Source: Terriglobia bacterium
GTDB taxonomy: Bacteria > Acidobacteriota > Terriglobia > Terriglobales > Acidobacteriaceae
Assembly (NCBI GenBank): GCA_020072815.1
Contig: JAIQGE010000022.1
Coordinates: 1-64,000, forward strand
DNA: 64,000 bases
Direction: 5' to 3'
Part shown: positions 9,515 to 18,271 of the stretch, one piece after another
Layout: each line of letters begins with the position of its first letter
Numbering within the stretch: the first letter of the stretch is position 1
Notes under the pieces: model-generated
What the model saw: only the letters and a program-made list of their open reading frames with translations
The model's database searches: none
What the model was told of the DNA's origin: nothing
Position numbers and translations under genes: made by a program

Positions 9515-10264
9515 CTAGTTTCCCTTTCCTGCCGCCAAGTCCGCAGGTATCGCTTCCTGCGGCGCTCGGGTTCGGACCACACGCGCGGGGATTCCTACAG
9601 CAATTGAATAAGGTGGAATCGCGCCTCGAACCACCGAACCCGCCCCGATGACCGATCCCCGGCCGACAACGGCCCCATCCAGGAAAGTCACGTTGGCGCC
9701 GACCCAGACATCGTCCTCAATGGTGATGCCCTGGCGGGTCGTCCCCTGAAGGCGAATCGGAACGTCGGTTCGTTCAAAGTTGTGGTTCTCGGGATGAAAG
9801 CACACGTGCTGGCCCATGATCACGTTGTCGCCGATGGCCACAAAGCCGGAACTCCCGATGAAAGAGTAAGCATCCACGGCGGAATTCGCGCCCATGCGGA
9901 TGCCTTCGCCCAGATTGGAGACCGGTGCGCCCACCAGGGTGGAGTAGGGGCCGATCTTCACGTGATCGCCCAGCACCACGCCCTTGCGCATCAGTCCGTC
10001 AATAGTGACTCCGCGTTCCAGCGTGACGCCTTTTCCCAGGCGAATAAGCGAAGCCCCGCGGAGGTTGACGCCAGGGGCGATAAACGCCATGACGAACCGC
10101 CGCTGCAGCACCAGTCCTTTTACAAACCCGCGCATGAGCCAAACCGCCCGGCGTAGGAACATTCCCGCCAGCAAGGAAAGCGGCACGGCCCTGTCCAAGC
10201 GATAGGGGCTGCCCTTGAGCCTGCTCAGGAGAGCTTCAACCGACTTGTAGATGGCTTCTTTCAA
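9515..10264 (-). CDS. Left-handed beta-helix acyltransferase
   Basis: A 249-residue protein of the hexapeptide-repeat acetyltransferase type (WbbJ/CapG-like). Hexapeptide turns run from about residue 95 (GKGVTLERGVTIDG, GDHVKIGPYSTLVG) to the end, including the MGQHVCFHPENHNF block with the catalytic-type His and the closing IGAGSVVRGAIPPYSIAVGIPARVV. Residues 30-60 form amphipathic or membrane-associated helices. The TTG at 10264 is preferred: AGGA lies 7 bases upstream and the start is 16 bases after the glycosyltransferase stop, while the longer frame to 10618 overlaps that gene in another frame. Its position suggests acetylation of the glycan made by the GT2 enzyme. Confidence 0.85.
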   Translation of the reverse strand: MKEAIYKSVEALLSRLKGSPYRLDRAVPLSLLAGMFLRRAVWLMRGFVKGLVLQRRFVMAFIAPGVNLRGASLIRLGKGVTLERGVTIDGLMRKGVVLGDHVKIGPYSTLVGAPVSNLGEGIRMGANSAVDAYSFIGSSGFVAIGDNVIMGQHVCFHPENHNFERTDVPIRLQGTTRQGITIEDDVWVGANVTFLDGAVVGRGSVIGAGSVVRGAIPPYSIAVGIPARVVRTRAPQEAIPADLAAGKGN

Positions 10265-10280
10265 AGTTGATTCCTGAGAA

Positions 10281-11207
10281 TCAAACCGACAAGTTGCTGT
10301 GCGGGATCGGCGTCCTCCAGCCGGTCCAGGCGCCGTGGTAAAGCGCGGCCACCCGTTTCCAATCGGCCGCAAACAGCGACCGCAGCGTGCCATAGGCAAT
10401 ATATTTCCCCAGCGACAAGATGAAAAGCGGCACCTGCTTGGGAAGGATGTGTTTTCTGGCGCAGAGCACGGTGTTGCGCATGTTGTAAAACTCGCGGCGC
10501 GCCAGTCCCAGGCTTTTTTCCGTGACGTAAGAATCGCGGTGCCAGACCACCGATTCCGGAACATAAACGCCTTTGTAGCCGGCCTCCAGCGCGCGTATGG
10601 ACCAGTCAGCGTCTTCAAAGCTGAGGAAAAAGATTTCGTCCAGCAGGCCGATTTTTCTCACCACTTCGGCCTTGATCAGCAGGGCGCAGCCGGTGATAAA
10701 AGACACTTCACGCTTCTGGTTGTAGAGTCCAACGTCGCGCTGGCGCAATCCAAAGTGCTTGGGAAAAGTTCGCCATGGTTCGTACTGGCCTCCGGCGTAC
10801 CAAATTCGGTCGGGCGGCTCGTAGTAATAGATTTTGGGATTGATCATCCCGAAGGCCGACTGGCTTTCCGCGGTGGCGACCAGCTTGCTCAGAAAATCCG
10901 GGGCGACGATGGTGTCATTATTGAGAAGCAAGAGATAGTCGGCGCCGCGGCTGAGCGCATCGCGCATGCCCACGTTGTTGCCGCCGGTGAAGCCCAGGTT
11001 CTGGGCATTGCGCACCATACGGATTTCCGGAAACTCCCGCTGGAGCTGGTCAGCGGACGAATCCACAGATCCGTTGTCCACGATCAGTACTTCGTAGTTG
11101 CGATAGTCAATTTTCCTGAGCGAGAGAAGGCAATCGCGGGTGACCTCGTAGCTGTTCCAGTTCAGAATGATGATGCTGACCTTGGGTTGGTTCAACGGTG
11201 CATCCAT
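10281..11207 (-). CDS. Family 2 glycosyltransferase (WbbL-like)
   Basis: A 308-residue GT-A enzyme that would transfer a sugar from a nucleotide donor to a cell-surface glycan. It begins with VSIIILNWNSYEVTRDCLLSL, then VLIVDNGSVDSSAD (nucleotide-binding Asp) and YLLLLNNDTIV (DxD-like metal site), then FFLSFEDADWSIRALEAGYKGVYVP with the ED acid pair. This layout is that of rhamnosyltransferase-type GT2 proteins. The ATG directly follows the TAG stop of the R2-like oxidase, so the two are translationally coupled. The acyltransferase follows 16 bases later. Donor sugar is not known. Confidence 0.9.
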   Translation of the reverse strand: MDAPLNQPKVSIIILNWNSYEVTRDCLLSLRKIDYRNYEVLIVDNGSVDSSADQLQREFPEIRMVRNAQNLGFTGGNNVGMRDALSRGADYLLLLNNDTIVAPDFLSKLVATAESQSAFGMINPKIYYYEPPDRIWYAGGQYEPWRTFPKHFGLRQRDVGLYNQKREVSFITGCALLIKAEVVRKIGLLDEIFFLSFEDADWSIRALEAGYKGVYVPESVVWHRDSYVTEKSLGLARREFYNMRNTVLCARKHILPKQVPLFILSLGKYIAYGTLRSLFAADWKRVAALYHGAWTGWRTPIPHSNLSV

Positions 11208-12020
11208 CTATCCCAACCCAGCTTCCCGCATGCGCTGTTCAATGTGCGCGTAGCCGATCTGCAGCATTTTTTCTTTGTCCAGCCCGAAAGCGTTGGGAGT
11301 AAAGATGAATTCCGTGCGCGCCGGGATGGTAATGGCCTGCTTCATGAAGAGTTCGCGGACCGGCGGCGCGTATTCCGGGTGCGCCGCGAGCATTTCCCGC
11401 AGATAATCCAGTCCGTGGACGATGTGGCGGCCTTCGTCGGCGCGAATCAGGCGAATGCCTTCGTGCAGGCGGGGGAACATCTGGGTGGTGGCCAGCAGGT
11501 CGTCAAAAAAGTCGTAGCCCGTAACGGCCATCACGCCTTCGATGATGCCCATGTAATGGGCGGCGAACATGGCCAGCTCCAGGCCTAGCTGCGCGGCGTC
11601 GCCGGAAATCAGGGCCTTTCCCATGGATTCGCCACGGCGCTTGAGCTCGTCAATCAGCACGCCTTTGTATTCCGGGACCAGGTAGGCCGACGTATCCACG
11701 TTGCCCAGCACGTTGCGGAAGTAAAGCTCAAAGAACTCCGCGTGTTTTACCTCTTCATACACCTGCGTGGAGAGGAACATGCGCCGGTCGGTGTCAGGGA
11801 CGGCCAGCAGAAACCAGGCCAATGTGTCCGCCACGCTGACTTCGCCTTCATAGAACAGCGCGCAAACCTTGATAAGTTGCTCGCGCTGGTCAGCGGTGAG
11901 CTTGTCCCAGTGGGCGCGGTCTTCGGCCACGGGGATCTGCTCCGGGTTCCACGTGCCCAGATGCTTGGCAACGGAATAGAGTTCGCGGGGCGACTTGGTA
12001 GCGCGTACTGCCGTGGACAT
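11208..12020 (-). CDS. R2-like ligand-binding oxidase (R2lox type)
   Basis: A 270-residue ferritin-fold protein related to ribonucleotide reductase R2 but of the R2lox type, which builds a Mn/Fe site and binds a long-chain fatty acid. Metal ligands can be placed at Glu60 (FYEGEVSV), Glu90 and His93 (EEVKHAE), Glu161 (YMGIIEGV), Glu195 and His198 (DEGRH). Val63, three residues after Glu60, and Tyr156, five before Glu161, match the positions that form the Val-Tyr ether crosslink in known R2lox proteins. The ATG has GGAGGA three bases ahead. It heads an operon with a glycosyltransferase and an acyltransferase. It lacks the R1 interaction tail expected of a true R2. Its substrate is unknown. Confidence 0.88.
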   Translation of the reverse strand: MSTAVRATKSPRELYSVAKHLGTWNPEQIPVAEDRAHWDKLTADQREQLIKVCALFYEGEVSVADTLAWFLLAVPDTDRRMFLSTQVYEEVKHAEFFELYFRNVLGNVDTSAYLVPEYKGVLIDELKRRGESMGKALISGDAAQLGLELAMFAAHYMGIIEGVMAVTGYDFFDDLLATTQMFPRLHEGIRLIRADEGRHIVHGLDYLREMLAAHPEYAPPVRELFMKQAITIPARTEFIFTPNAFGLDKEKMLQIGYAHIEQRMREAGLG

Positions 12021-12176
12021 AGGTCCTCCGAAAACTCCCCTACATTAGCAAAAGCCAGAAGGGAATTCGAGTGGGCAGACGTTCATCGCACTGCCAGACG
12101 AAAACCCCGCTCCTGCACGCTTCACCGGCAAAATGTAGAATGCTCCCGACCGCAATTTATGGCCAAGGAGGTATCT

Positions 12177-12710
12177 ATGGCCGCGAAAGCGCAAACTTTT
12201 CCAGGAGAGAATATGGCAATCAGCCAAGCACTGTTACCGGAATTCGACCACGAAATGAGCAACACCCGCCGCGCTCTGGAGCGCGTCCCCGACGGAAAAC
12301 TGAGCTGGAAGCCGCATACCAAATCCATGAGTATGGGCGGTCTGGCCACGCACCTGTCCACCATCATGCAATGGACGGGAGCGATTGTGGGCGGGGACTC
12401 CTTTGACGTCGCCAGCGCGCCGCCGACCCCGGAGTTGAAGTCGCGCGACGAAATCCTCAAGACGTTTGACTCCAGCGTTGCCAGCGCGCGCAAAGCCATC
12501 GCTGGCGCCAGTGACGCGGACCTGATGAAACCCTGGTCCCTGCTCGCAGGCGGAAAAACGGTGTTCACCATGCCCAAAATTGCCGTGCTGCGGAGCTTCA
12601 TCATGAACCACCCGATCCACCATCGTGGACAGCTCACGGTGTACCTGCGTTTGAACGATGTTTCGGTACCTTCGATTTACGGGCCGTCCGCGGACGAAGG
12701 GCAGATGTAG
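12177..12710 (+). CDS. DinB family protein
   Basis: A 177-residue four-helix-bundle protein of the DinB/YfiT type. A possible metal triad is visible: a His in GGLATHLSTIMQW and two in NHPIHHRGQLTVYLR, the usual HxxxH placement at the C-terminal helix. DinB proteins often act as metal-dependent thiol transferases (for example with bacillithiol or mycothiol), but the thiol here is not known. The ATG at 12177 has a perfect AAGGAGG five bases upstream; the open frame extends much further back but that part overlaps the divergent oxidase promoter. It is divergent from the R2-like oxidase. Confidence 0.87.
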   Translation: MAAKAQTFPGENMAISQALLPEFDHEMSNTRRALERVPDGKLSWKPHTKSMSMGGLATHLSTIMQWTGAIVGGDSFDVASAPPTPELKSRDEILKTFDSSVASARKAIAGASDADLMKPWSLLAGGKTVFTMPKIAVLRSFIMNHPIHHRGQLTVYLRLNDVSVPSIYGPSADEGQM

Positions 12711-12717
12711 AAGCCTA

Positions 12718-12751
12718 CCGCGGATTGGCGCGGATGAACGCGGATCACGCG
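12718..12751. repeat. CCGCGGATT-CGCGGAT intergenic repeat, copy 1
   Basis: Tandem variants of CGCGGAT (CCGCGGATT, GCGCGGATGAA, CGCGGATCA) right after the DinB stop codon. Related copies lie at 21977-22005 and 34010-34038. They all sit at or next to gene ends. Confidence 0.7.
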
Positions 12752-12778
12752 AAAGCGGCTGGATCGAGCAAAGGCAGG

Positions 12779-12808
12779 CGTAGAGACGTAGCACCCCTGC
12801 GTCTCAAA
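12779..12808. repeat. GAGACG palindromic repeat, copy 2
   Basis: A 30-base element, inverted relative to the copy at 5401-5430, with arms GAGACGTAGCA and TGCGTCTC. The arms are nearly complementary, so the transcript would fold into a hairpin. Confidence 0.7.
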
Positions 12809-12864
12809 CAACCGGTCTCTTGAGTCTCAGGCTACCGCAAGATGCGCCGGCTCCGTTGGCTCGT

Positions 12865-12899
12865 CCAAAAACAACAAGCCTCGGGTTTCCCCGAGGCTT
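12865..12899 (-). terminator. Hairpin terminator downstream of pepA
   Basis: A perfect 10-base stem (AAGCCTCGGG at 12876-12885 with its complement at 12890-12899) around a TTTC loop. On the minus strand it is followed by GUUGUUUUUGG, a partly U-rich tail. It lies about 195 bases after the pepA stop codon, which is rather far, so it may instead end an unrecognised short transcript. Confidence 0.65.
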
Positions 12900-13092
12900 G
12901 GTTGATTTGAACTCCATCTGACCAGCGGCTTTTCCCCCGAAAACGCCGGCCAGATTACTGATGTCAAGCACGCCCATCATGCCAGCCCGGGCGATAAGCG
13001 ACAAGGGTACGATGGTAACTGGGGAAGCGTGCGCTGGATGCGCGCTTTGTAAGCAGGCCAGAAGCGATTAGCCGCAAGCCAGTTGCTAGCTG

Positions 13093-14625
13093 CTAGTTGC
13101 TGCTACCCTCGTAGCTCTTCACCCACTCCACCAGGCTTCTCACCGCGATGCCTGTTGGGCCCTTGGCGATCCACGGTTTGTTTTCTTCCATCCACGCCGT
13201 GCCGGCGATGTCCAGGTGGATCCAGGGCGTGTCGCTCACGAATTCGCGCAGGAAGGCGGCCGCGGTGCTGGCGCCGCCGTAGCGTCCGCCGGAGTTCACA
13301 ATGTCGGCAATACTGGAGCGGATCATCTCCAGATACTCGTCGTCCACGGGCAAGCGCCAGAACTTTTCGCCGGAACGTTCCAGAGCGCGGGTGAAGTGCT
13401 GGTAGGCGTCTTCATTGTTGGCGAACACGCCGGCGTTCGCGGTTCCCAGGGCGACCATGCAGGCGCCGGTGAGCGTGGCGGCGTCAATCAAATGCGTGCA
13501 GCCAAGAGTGCGGGCGTAGTGCAAGCCGTCGGCCAGGACCAGGCGGCCTTCGGCGTCAGTATTGATGATCTCAATGGACTTGCCGGACATGGCGATTTGC
13601 ACGTCGCCCGGTTTCTGCGCTTTGCCGCTGGGCATGTTTTCCGTGGCGCACACAATGGCGATGACCCTTACTTTGGGCTTGAGCTGGGCGATGGCCCGCA
13701 TGGCGCCCAGCATGGCGGCGCCTCCGGCCATGTCATATTTCATCTTCTCCATGCCGTCGGCTGGTTTGATAGAGATGCCGCCGGTATCAAAGGTGACGCC
13801 TTTGCCCACCAGTCCCAGCACCGGCTTCTCCGGCGCGCCGTGTGGTTCGTAGCGGATTACGATCAGCCGTGGCTCTTCGTCCGATCCCTGGGAGACGCTC
13901 CAGAACGCGCCCATCTTCAAGGCTTTGATTTTGTCCGGACCTAGAAGCTCGCACTTGAGGCCCACGCTGTCGCACATTTTTTTGGCGCGGTCTCCCATCA
14001 TGGTGGGCGTGAGGCGATTGCTGGGCTCGTTGACCAGTTCGCGCGTGAAATTCTGAGCCTCGCCCATGATGCGTGCGCGATCCAGCGCGCCTTGCAGCTT
14101 GGCTTGGTCCGACCCGGCAGGAACCACTACGGTCACTTCTTTCATGCTGAAGTCTTTGCGATCGCTGCGGTAGGTGTCAGGGTCAAAGTCGGCGACGTAA
14201 GCGCCTTCGACAACCGCGCGGACGGCGTCTTCCGCGCCGGAAGGCAGCCCGGGCAGCGCCAGGGCACAGCTCTTGATCATCTTGGGCTTGAGCGCGCGCA
14301 ACGCCGCCCCGGCGCATTTGCGCAGCTCCACGTGAGTAAAAGTCTTGGCCGGGCCTCCGCCCACGACCAACAGGCGTTTGGCTTTCAGTCCTTGCGGACG
14401 ATGCAGCATCACCGTCTCCTGCAACTTGGCGGCGAATTCACCTGACGCCAGGACTTCAGCAGCGGCCTTTTCGACGGCTGCATCCTTCTCCGCTAGTTTG
14501 GGGTCCGGCTTTTTATCGCCAGCACTGCTGCTCGGGGACTCTTTGCTTTGAAAATCCAAAGCGAAGACCACGAGGCATTCGGTATCTACGTCTGGAAGAT
14601 TGGCAACGATCAATCGCGTTTCCAT
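13093..14625 (-). CDS. pepA: Leucyl aminopeptidase (M17)
   Basis: A 510-residue cytosolic aminopeptidase that removes N-terminal residues, especially leucine, with two metal ions. The M17 domain shows GKGVTFDTGGISIKPADGM and YDMAGGAAMLG (metal Lys and Asp) and the hallmark NTDAEGRLVLADGL. The N-terminal macro-like domain covers about residues 1-170 and includes an acidic/charged insert (about 25-50). The start at 14625 (METRLIVANLP) is chosen because the residues before it do not match the family; AGGAG lies 13 bases ahead, longer than usual. It follows smpB by 44 bases on the same strand. Confidence 0.94.
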   Translation of the reverse strand: METRLIVANLPDVDTECLVVFALDFQSKESPSSSAGDKKPDPKLAEKDAAVEKAAAEVLASGEFAAKLQETVMLHRPQGLKAKRLLVVGGGPAKTFTHVELRKCAGAALRALKPKMIKSCALALPGLPSGAEDAVRAVVEGAYVADFDPDTYRSDRKDFSMKEVTVVVPAGSDQAKLQGALDRARIMGEAQNFTRELVNEPSNRLTPTMMGDRAKKMCDSVGLKCELLGPDKIKALKMGAFWSVSQGSDEEPRLIVIRYEPHGAPEKPVLGLVGKGVTFDTGGISIKPADGMEKMKYDMAGGAAMLGAMRAIAQLKPKVRVIAIVCATENMPSGKAQKPGDVQIAMSGKSIEIINTDAEGRLVLADGLHYARTLGCTHLIDAATLTGACMVALGTANAGVFANNEDAYQHFTRALERSGEKFWRLPVDDEYLEMIRSSIADIVNSGGRYGGASTAAAFLREFVSDTPWIHLDIAGTAWMEENKPWIAKGPTGIAVRSLVEWVKSYEGSSN

Positions 14626-14669
14626 AATGGCGCTTAAACTCCTGAGATTTGTTAGAGTTTTTAACCTCT

Positions 14670-15197
14670 TCAAGCTTTTCGTGAGCGGGAAATGGCCTCG
14701 CGGGCCTCTTTGTCCGCGGTGCGGCGGCGTTCGGTCTCGCGTTTGTCCCAGGCCTGTTTGCCCTTGGCCAGCGCGATCTCACATTTTATCTTGCCATTCT
14801 TAAAATACATGCGCGTGGCGATCAAGGTGTAGCCGCGCTGCTGGGTCTTGCCGATCAACTTGCGCAACTCCTCCTTGTGGACCAGGAGCTTTCGCGTGCG
14901 CTCCGGCGAGTGGCCGGCGTAGCCAGCGTTTTCGTAAGCGCCAATGTGGGCGTTCAAGAGCCATAATTCACCGTCTTTTACAAGGGCATACGCGTCTTTC
15001 AAATTGGCGCGGCCGGCGCGCACGGACTTGACTTCACTGCCGCTCAGAATGATGCCCGCCTCGATGCGGTCTTCCAAAAAATAGTTATGACTGGCCGCGC
15101 GATTGAACGTGGCATCGCGTTCGCCCGACGCGACAGGATCGCGCTTGATGTTTTTGGGCTTGTTGGGCTCAGTCTGATGGGTGACTTGGCGGGCCAT
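14670..15197 (-). CDS. smpB: SsrA-binding protein SmpB
   Basis: A 175-residue RNA-binding protein that brings tmRNA to stalled ribosomes. The OB-fold core is present: NYFLEDRIEAGIILSGSEVKSVRAGRANLKDAY, then the LLNAHIGAYENAG block and ERTRKLLVHKEEL. The C-terminal tail (KGKQAWDKRETERRR-ADKEAREAISRSRKA) is the basic extension that enters the mRNA channel. The first 30 residues are a polar extension not found in shorter homologues. It is co-directional with pepA. Confidence 0.97.
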   Translation of the reverse strand: MARQVTHQTEPNKPKNIKRDPVASGERDATFNRAASHNYFLEDRIEAGIILSGSEVKSVRAGRANLKDAYALVKDGELWLLNAHIGAYENAGYAGHSPERTRKLLVHKEELRKLIGKTQQRGYTLIATRMYFKNGKIKCEIALAKGKQAWDKRETERRRTADKEAREAISRSRKA

Positions 15198-15405
15198 AGC
15201 AACTTCTTGACGCGTGCAGCAAAATTTTTATGCTATCACAGCGCAAGGGTGGTTACTAAAGACGTTCTAGGGATAGCCGGTATTCAGTGTATAATCTGGC
15301 ATTCTGAAAGCTCTTTTCCGGGTATCGTCGTAAACGGCAGACCTTCAATCAACCCCCTGAAAAAGAAGGAGTTGGGCGGTCCGGAATTTAAAGAAGCAGG
15401 AGATT

Positions 15406-17739
15406 ATGAGGAGAGTCGCAAGTACCCTCTTAGTTGTATTGTGTTTTGTTGCCTTGTTGCCGGCGGAGTCCGCAAAGTCTCTGCATGCGAAAGGCGTCAA
15501 GGCCGAGGCCCGGCAGGACTACGAGGCCGCCTACGAGTATTACAAGGCAGCTTACAACCAGAAGCCGGAAGAGCTGAAGTTTCGCGTGTCGTTTGAACGC
15601 TCGCGCTTTCTGGCTTCTTCGGTGAAGGTCCATAAAGGGCAGAGGCTGCGCGATATGGGCCGGCTGCAGGACGCTCTGACGCTGTTCCAGCAGGCCGCTG
15701 AGATTGACGGCAGCAATGATCTGGCGGCGCAGGAAATCCGGCGCACGCAACAGATGATGCAGAAGACGGCTCCTGGAACCGGAAAGGGCGCAGCGAAGGA
15801 AAAGGATGAAGAAGACCCTTTGCGGCGCCGGCTGGAAAACGCGACGGCTCCCGTGGAGCTCTCGCCCTTTTCCAGCCAGTCCATTGACGCGCTGGAAATA
15901 GGCCCGGAAGACACCAAGATCCTTTATGAGACCATCGGCAAGCTGGCCGGAATCAACATCCTCTTTGATCCCGATTACACTTCGCGCCGCCTGACGATCC
16001 GCTTGCGCAAGGTCACGTTGCAGGAAGCGCTGGATATTGTGGCCCTGGAGTCGCGCACCTTTTGGCGCCCCGTTACCCCCAACACAATTTTTGTCGCCCA
16101 GGACACGCAGGCCAAGCGCCGCGAACTGGAGCAGAACGTAGTCAAGACCTTTTATCTGGGGAACGTCTCCGGGCCCACCGACCTGCAAGACATTGTTAAC
16201 GCCATCCGTACCGTTCTAGAAGTGCAGCGCATTCAGCAGATTCCTTCGCAGAGCGCCATTGTGATCAAGGGCACGCCGGACCAGCTGGCCTTGGCGCAGA
16301 AGATGATTGACGATATTGATAAGGCCAAGCCGGAAGTGATTGTGGACGTGTTCGTGCTCCAGGTGCGGCGAGACAAGCTGCGCGATTTCGGCCTGCTGCC
16401 GCCGCAAAATGCGTCAGTTACTTTGCAAGGCAACAACGTAGCTTCCACCGGCACCGGTACCGGCACCACGGGCACCACCGGGGGAGGCCTCAATTTCAAC
16501 GACCTGCAGCACCTGAATTCGACCAACTACGCGGTCACGCTTGATAACATGAAGGCCACCGCGCTGTTCTCAGATAGTGACGCCAAGATCCTGCAGAGCC
16601 CGCGCATCCGGGCCACCGACAACGAAAAGGCCCGCGTTTCCATCGCCGACAAGATTCCCATCGCCACCGGCTCCTTCGGTACGCCTCTAGGCGTGGGTAC
16701 CGCGGTGGGCGCGGTGGGCGTGAACACGCAGTTTACCTATACCGACGTGGGCGTGATCCTGGAAATTACTCCGCGCGTGCACCCGGATGGTGAAGTCACC
16801 CTGAAGACGGTGATGGAAATCTCCAACCTGAACGGTTCGCAGACCATTGGCGGCATCACCCAGCCCATCATCAGCCAGCGCAAGGTGGAGCACACCGTCC
16901 GCCTGGCGGATGGCGAAGTGAACCTGCTGGGTGGAATCATGGAGATTCAAGAGACCAAGTCCACCAGCGGCGCGCCGTTCCTGGGCGAAATTCCGATCCT
17001 CAAATATCTCTTTACCGAAGAGAAAAAGGAACGGATCAACAACGAGATCGTGTTTCTTCTGGTGCCGCACATTGTCCGCGGCCAGGAACTTTCAGAGCTC
17101 AACCGGAAGGCGTTTGACGTAGGCACGGGCAGCGGCATTGATCTGCACGTTGCAACCAAGCAGCCGGTGCGTCCGGAAAGCGCGCAGCCGGCCGCGGCAA
17201 CTGTTGCTCAGCCGCCGGCGGCTACTCGTCCGGCTCCGGCCCCGGCAGCACCTGCTCCGGTAACTCCGCGACCGGCAACAACGCAGCAGCCCGCGGCGCC
17301 GCCAAAACCAGCAGGGACGCCCGGCCAGATCACGCTAAAACTTGATCCCAGCGCGGCGACTCCGCAGGCGGGGACCACGTTCACGTTGAATGTTACGCTG
17401 GCCAATGGGCAGGACATTTCGTCGGTCCTGACGCAGATCAGCTATGACGCCAGAGTACTGCAGTTCGTCAGCGTATCGAACGGCGAGTTCCTGGCCAAAG
17501 ACGGCCAGACTGCGGCCCTGGTGTACCGCGATGATCCCTCCACGGGCAAGCTGCAGATTACCGCGCAGCGTCCCGTCGGCAGCACCGGCATGTCCGGGGA
17601 CGGCACGGTCTTCAGCCTGCTGTTTACGGCCAAGGTAAAAGGCACTGGATCGGTATCTGTTTCCGCGGCCGGCGCCCGCAACAGCCAGAACCAGCCGCTG
17701 GAAGTTGGCGGCTCGCAAGCATCGGTCACGGTGAACTAA
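15406..17739 (+). CDS. Secretin (GspD/PilQ-like) fused to a C-terminal cohesin domain
   Basis: A 777-residue outer-membrane secretin with an added domain. A signal peptide (MRRVASTLLVVLCFVALLPAESA) is followed by TPR-like helices (25-115), a short secretin/TonB N-terminal domain (GINILFDPDYTSRRLTIRL), a NolW-type repeat (KTFYLGNVSGPTDLQDIVNAI), and the secretin barrel (VGVILEITPRVHPDGEV to INNEIVFLLVPHIVR). A Thr/Gly run (about 345-360) sits within the barrel region. After a Pro/Ala linker (about 585-640) comes a cohesin-like beta domain (FTLNVTLANGQDISSVLTQISYD). It leads a unit with two pseudopilins at 17816 and 18271, pointing to a type II or type IV pilus-like machine. The cohesin part may bind a partner at the outer membrane. 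Confidence 0.9.
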   Translation: MRRVASTLLVVLCFVALLPAESAKSLHAKGVKAEARQDYEAAYEYYKAAYNQKPEELKFRVSFERSRFLASSVKVHKGQRLRDMGRLQDALTLFQQAAEIDGSNDLAAQEIRRTQQMMQKTAPGTGKGAAKEKDEEDPLRRRLENATAPVELSPFSSQSIDALEIGPEDTKILYETIGKLAGINILFDPDYTSRRLTIRLRKVTLQEALDIVALESRTFWRPVTPNTIFVAQDTQAKRRELEQNVVKTFYLGNVSGPTDLQDIVNAIRTVLEVQRIQQIPSQSAIVIKGTPDQLALAQKMIDDIDKAKPEVIVDVFVLQVRRDKLRDFGLLPPQNASVTLQGNNVASTGTGTGTTGTTGGGLNFNDLQHLNSTNYAVTLDNMKATALFSDSDAKILQSPRIRATDNEKARVSIADKIPIATGSFGTPLGVGTAVGAVGVNTQFTYTDVGVILEITPRVHPDGEVTLKTVMEISNLNGSQTIGGITQPIISQRKVEHTVRLADGEVNLLGGIMEIQETKSTSGAPFLGEIPILKYLFTEEKKERINNEIVFLLVPHIVRGQELSELNRKAFDVGTGSGIDLHVATKQPVRPESAQPAAATVAQPPAATRPAPAPAAPAPVTPRPATTQQPAAPPKPAGTPGQITLKLDPSAATPQAGTTFTLNVTLANGQDISSVLTQISYDARVLQFVSVSNGEFLAKDGQTAALVYRDDPSTGKLQITAQRPVGSTGMSGDGTVFSLLFTAKVKGTGSVSVSAAGARNSQNQPLEVGGSQASVTVN

Positions 17740-17815
17740 AGCATAGGAACTTGATAGGCGCTTGACGAACCAATTTGTGGGCCGCTGTGAGGCGCGTCCA
17801 CTGGAAGGAGGATGA

Positions 17816-18271
17816 TTGCGATTGCGCCGCCAACACGGCTTTACGTTAATGGAAATGATCGTGGTAATCACCATCCTCCTGGTCCTGATGGGGGCTGCGG
17901 TTCCGGTCATGCGGGTGAGCATCAAGCGCCAGCGCGAAACCGAACTCCGCCGCGATCTGTGGGAGATGCGCGCCGCCATTGACCGCTACAAAGACGCCGC
18001 GGACAAGAACACGTTCCGAACCAAGCTGGGATCGGAAGGCTATCCTCCGGACCTGGACACCATGGTGAACGGCGAAGAAGGGCCTGCAGGCAAGAAGATT
18101 CGCTTCCTGCGCCGCATTCCCGTGGATCCCATGACCGGCAATAAGGACTGGGGACTGCGTTCCATGCAGGATGACCCGCAATCGGACTCCTGGGGCGGAC
18201 AGAACGTGTTTGATGTTTACACCAAGTCCAACGACACCGCCCTGAACGGCACCAAATACAAGGATTGGTAA
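17816..18271 (+). CDS. Type II secretion pseudopilin (GspG-like)
   Basis: A 151-residue protein with a prepilin signal: RRQHGFTLMEMIVVITILLVLMGAAVPV, cut before the Phe after Gly, with Glu at position 5 of the mature form. The soluble part has DPMTGNKDWGLRS and DVYTKSNDTALNGTKYKDW, the usual end of GspG-type major pseudopilins. The start is a TTG at 17816 or 17822; AAGGAGG at 17805-17811 fits 17822 better by spacing (10 bases) but 17816 cannot be excluded. It follows the secretin by 76 bases. Confidence 0.88.
   Translation: MRLRRQHGFTLMEMIVVITILLVLMGAAVPVMRVSIKRQRETELRRDLWEMRAAIDRYKDAADKNTFRTKLGSEGYPPDLDTMVNGEEGPAGKKIRFLRRIPVDPMTGNKDWGLRSMQDDPQSDSWGGQNVFDVYTKSNDTALNGTKYKDW

Larger units (their letters stand above)
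12711..13092. other. Intergenic region rich in short repeats
   Basis: About 380 bases between the convergent DinB and pepA genes. It contains the CGCGGAT repeat, the GAGACG palindrome, a strong hairpin at 12876-12899 and a GTTGCTAGCTGCTAGTTGCTGC stretch just after the pepA stop. A 66-codon minus-strand frame (12804-13004) runs straight through the hairpin and has no family match, so no gene is called. Confidence 0.5.

Noticed and set aside
10299..11588. 429-codon plus-strand frame across the glycosyltransferase and R2-like oxidase
   Set aside because: It spans two real minus-strand genes and shows no recognisable motif.
12804..13004. 66-codon minus-strand frame after pepA
   Set aside because: It runs through a strong hairpin and into the GAGACG repeat; no ribosome site or family support.
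15265..15295. TATAAT at 15290-15295 as promoter of the secretin unit
   Set aside because: The -10 is perfect but no acceptable -35 lies 16-18 bases upstream, so it is not called.
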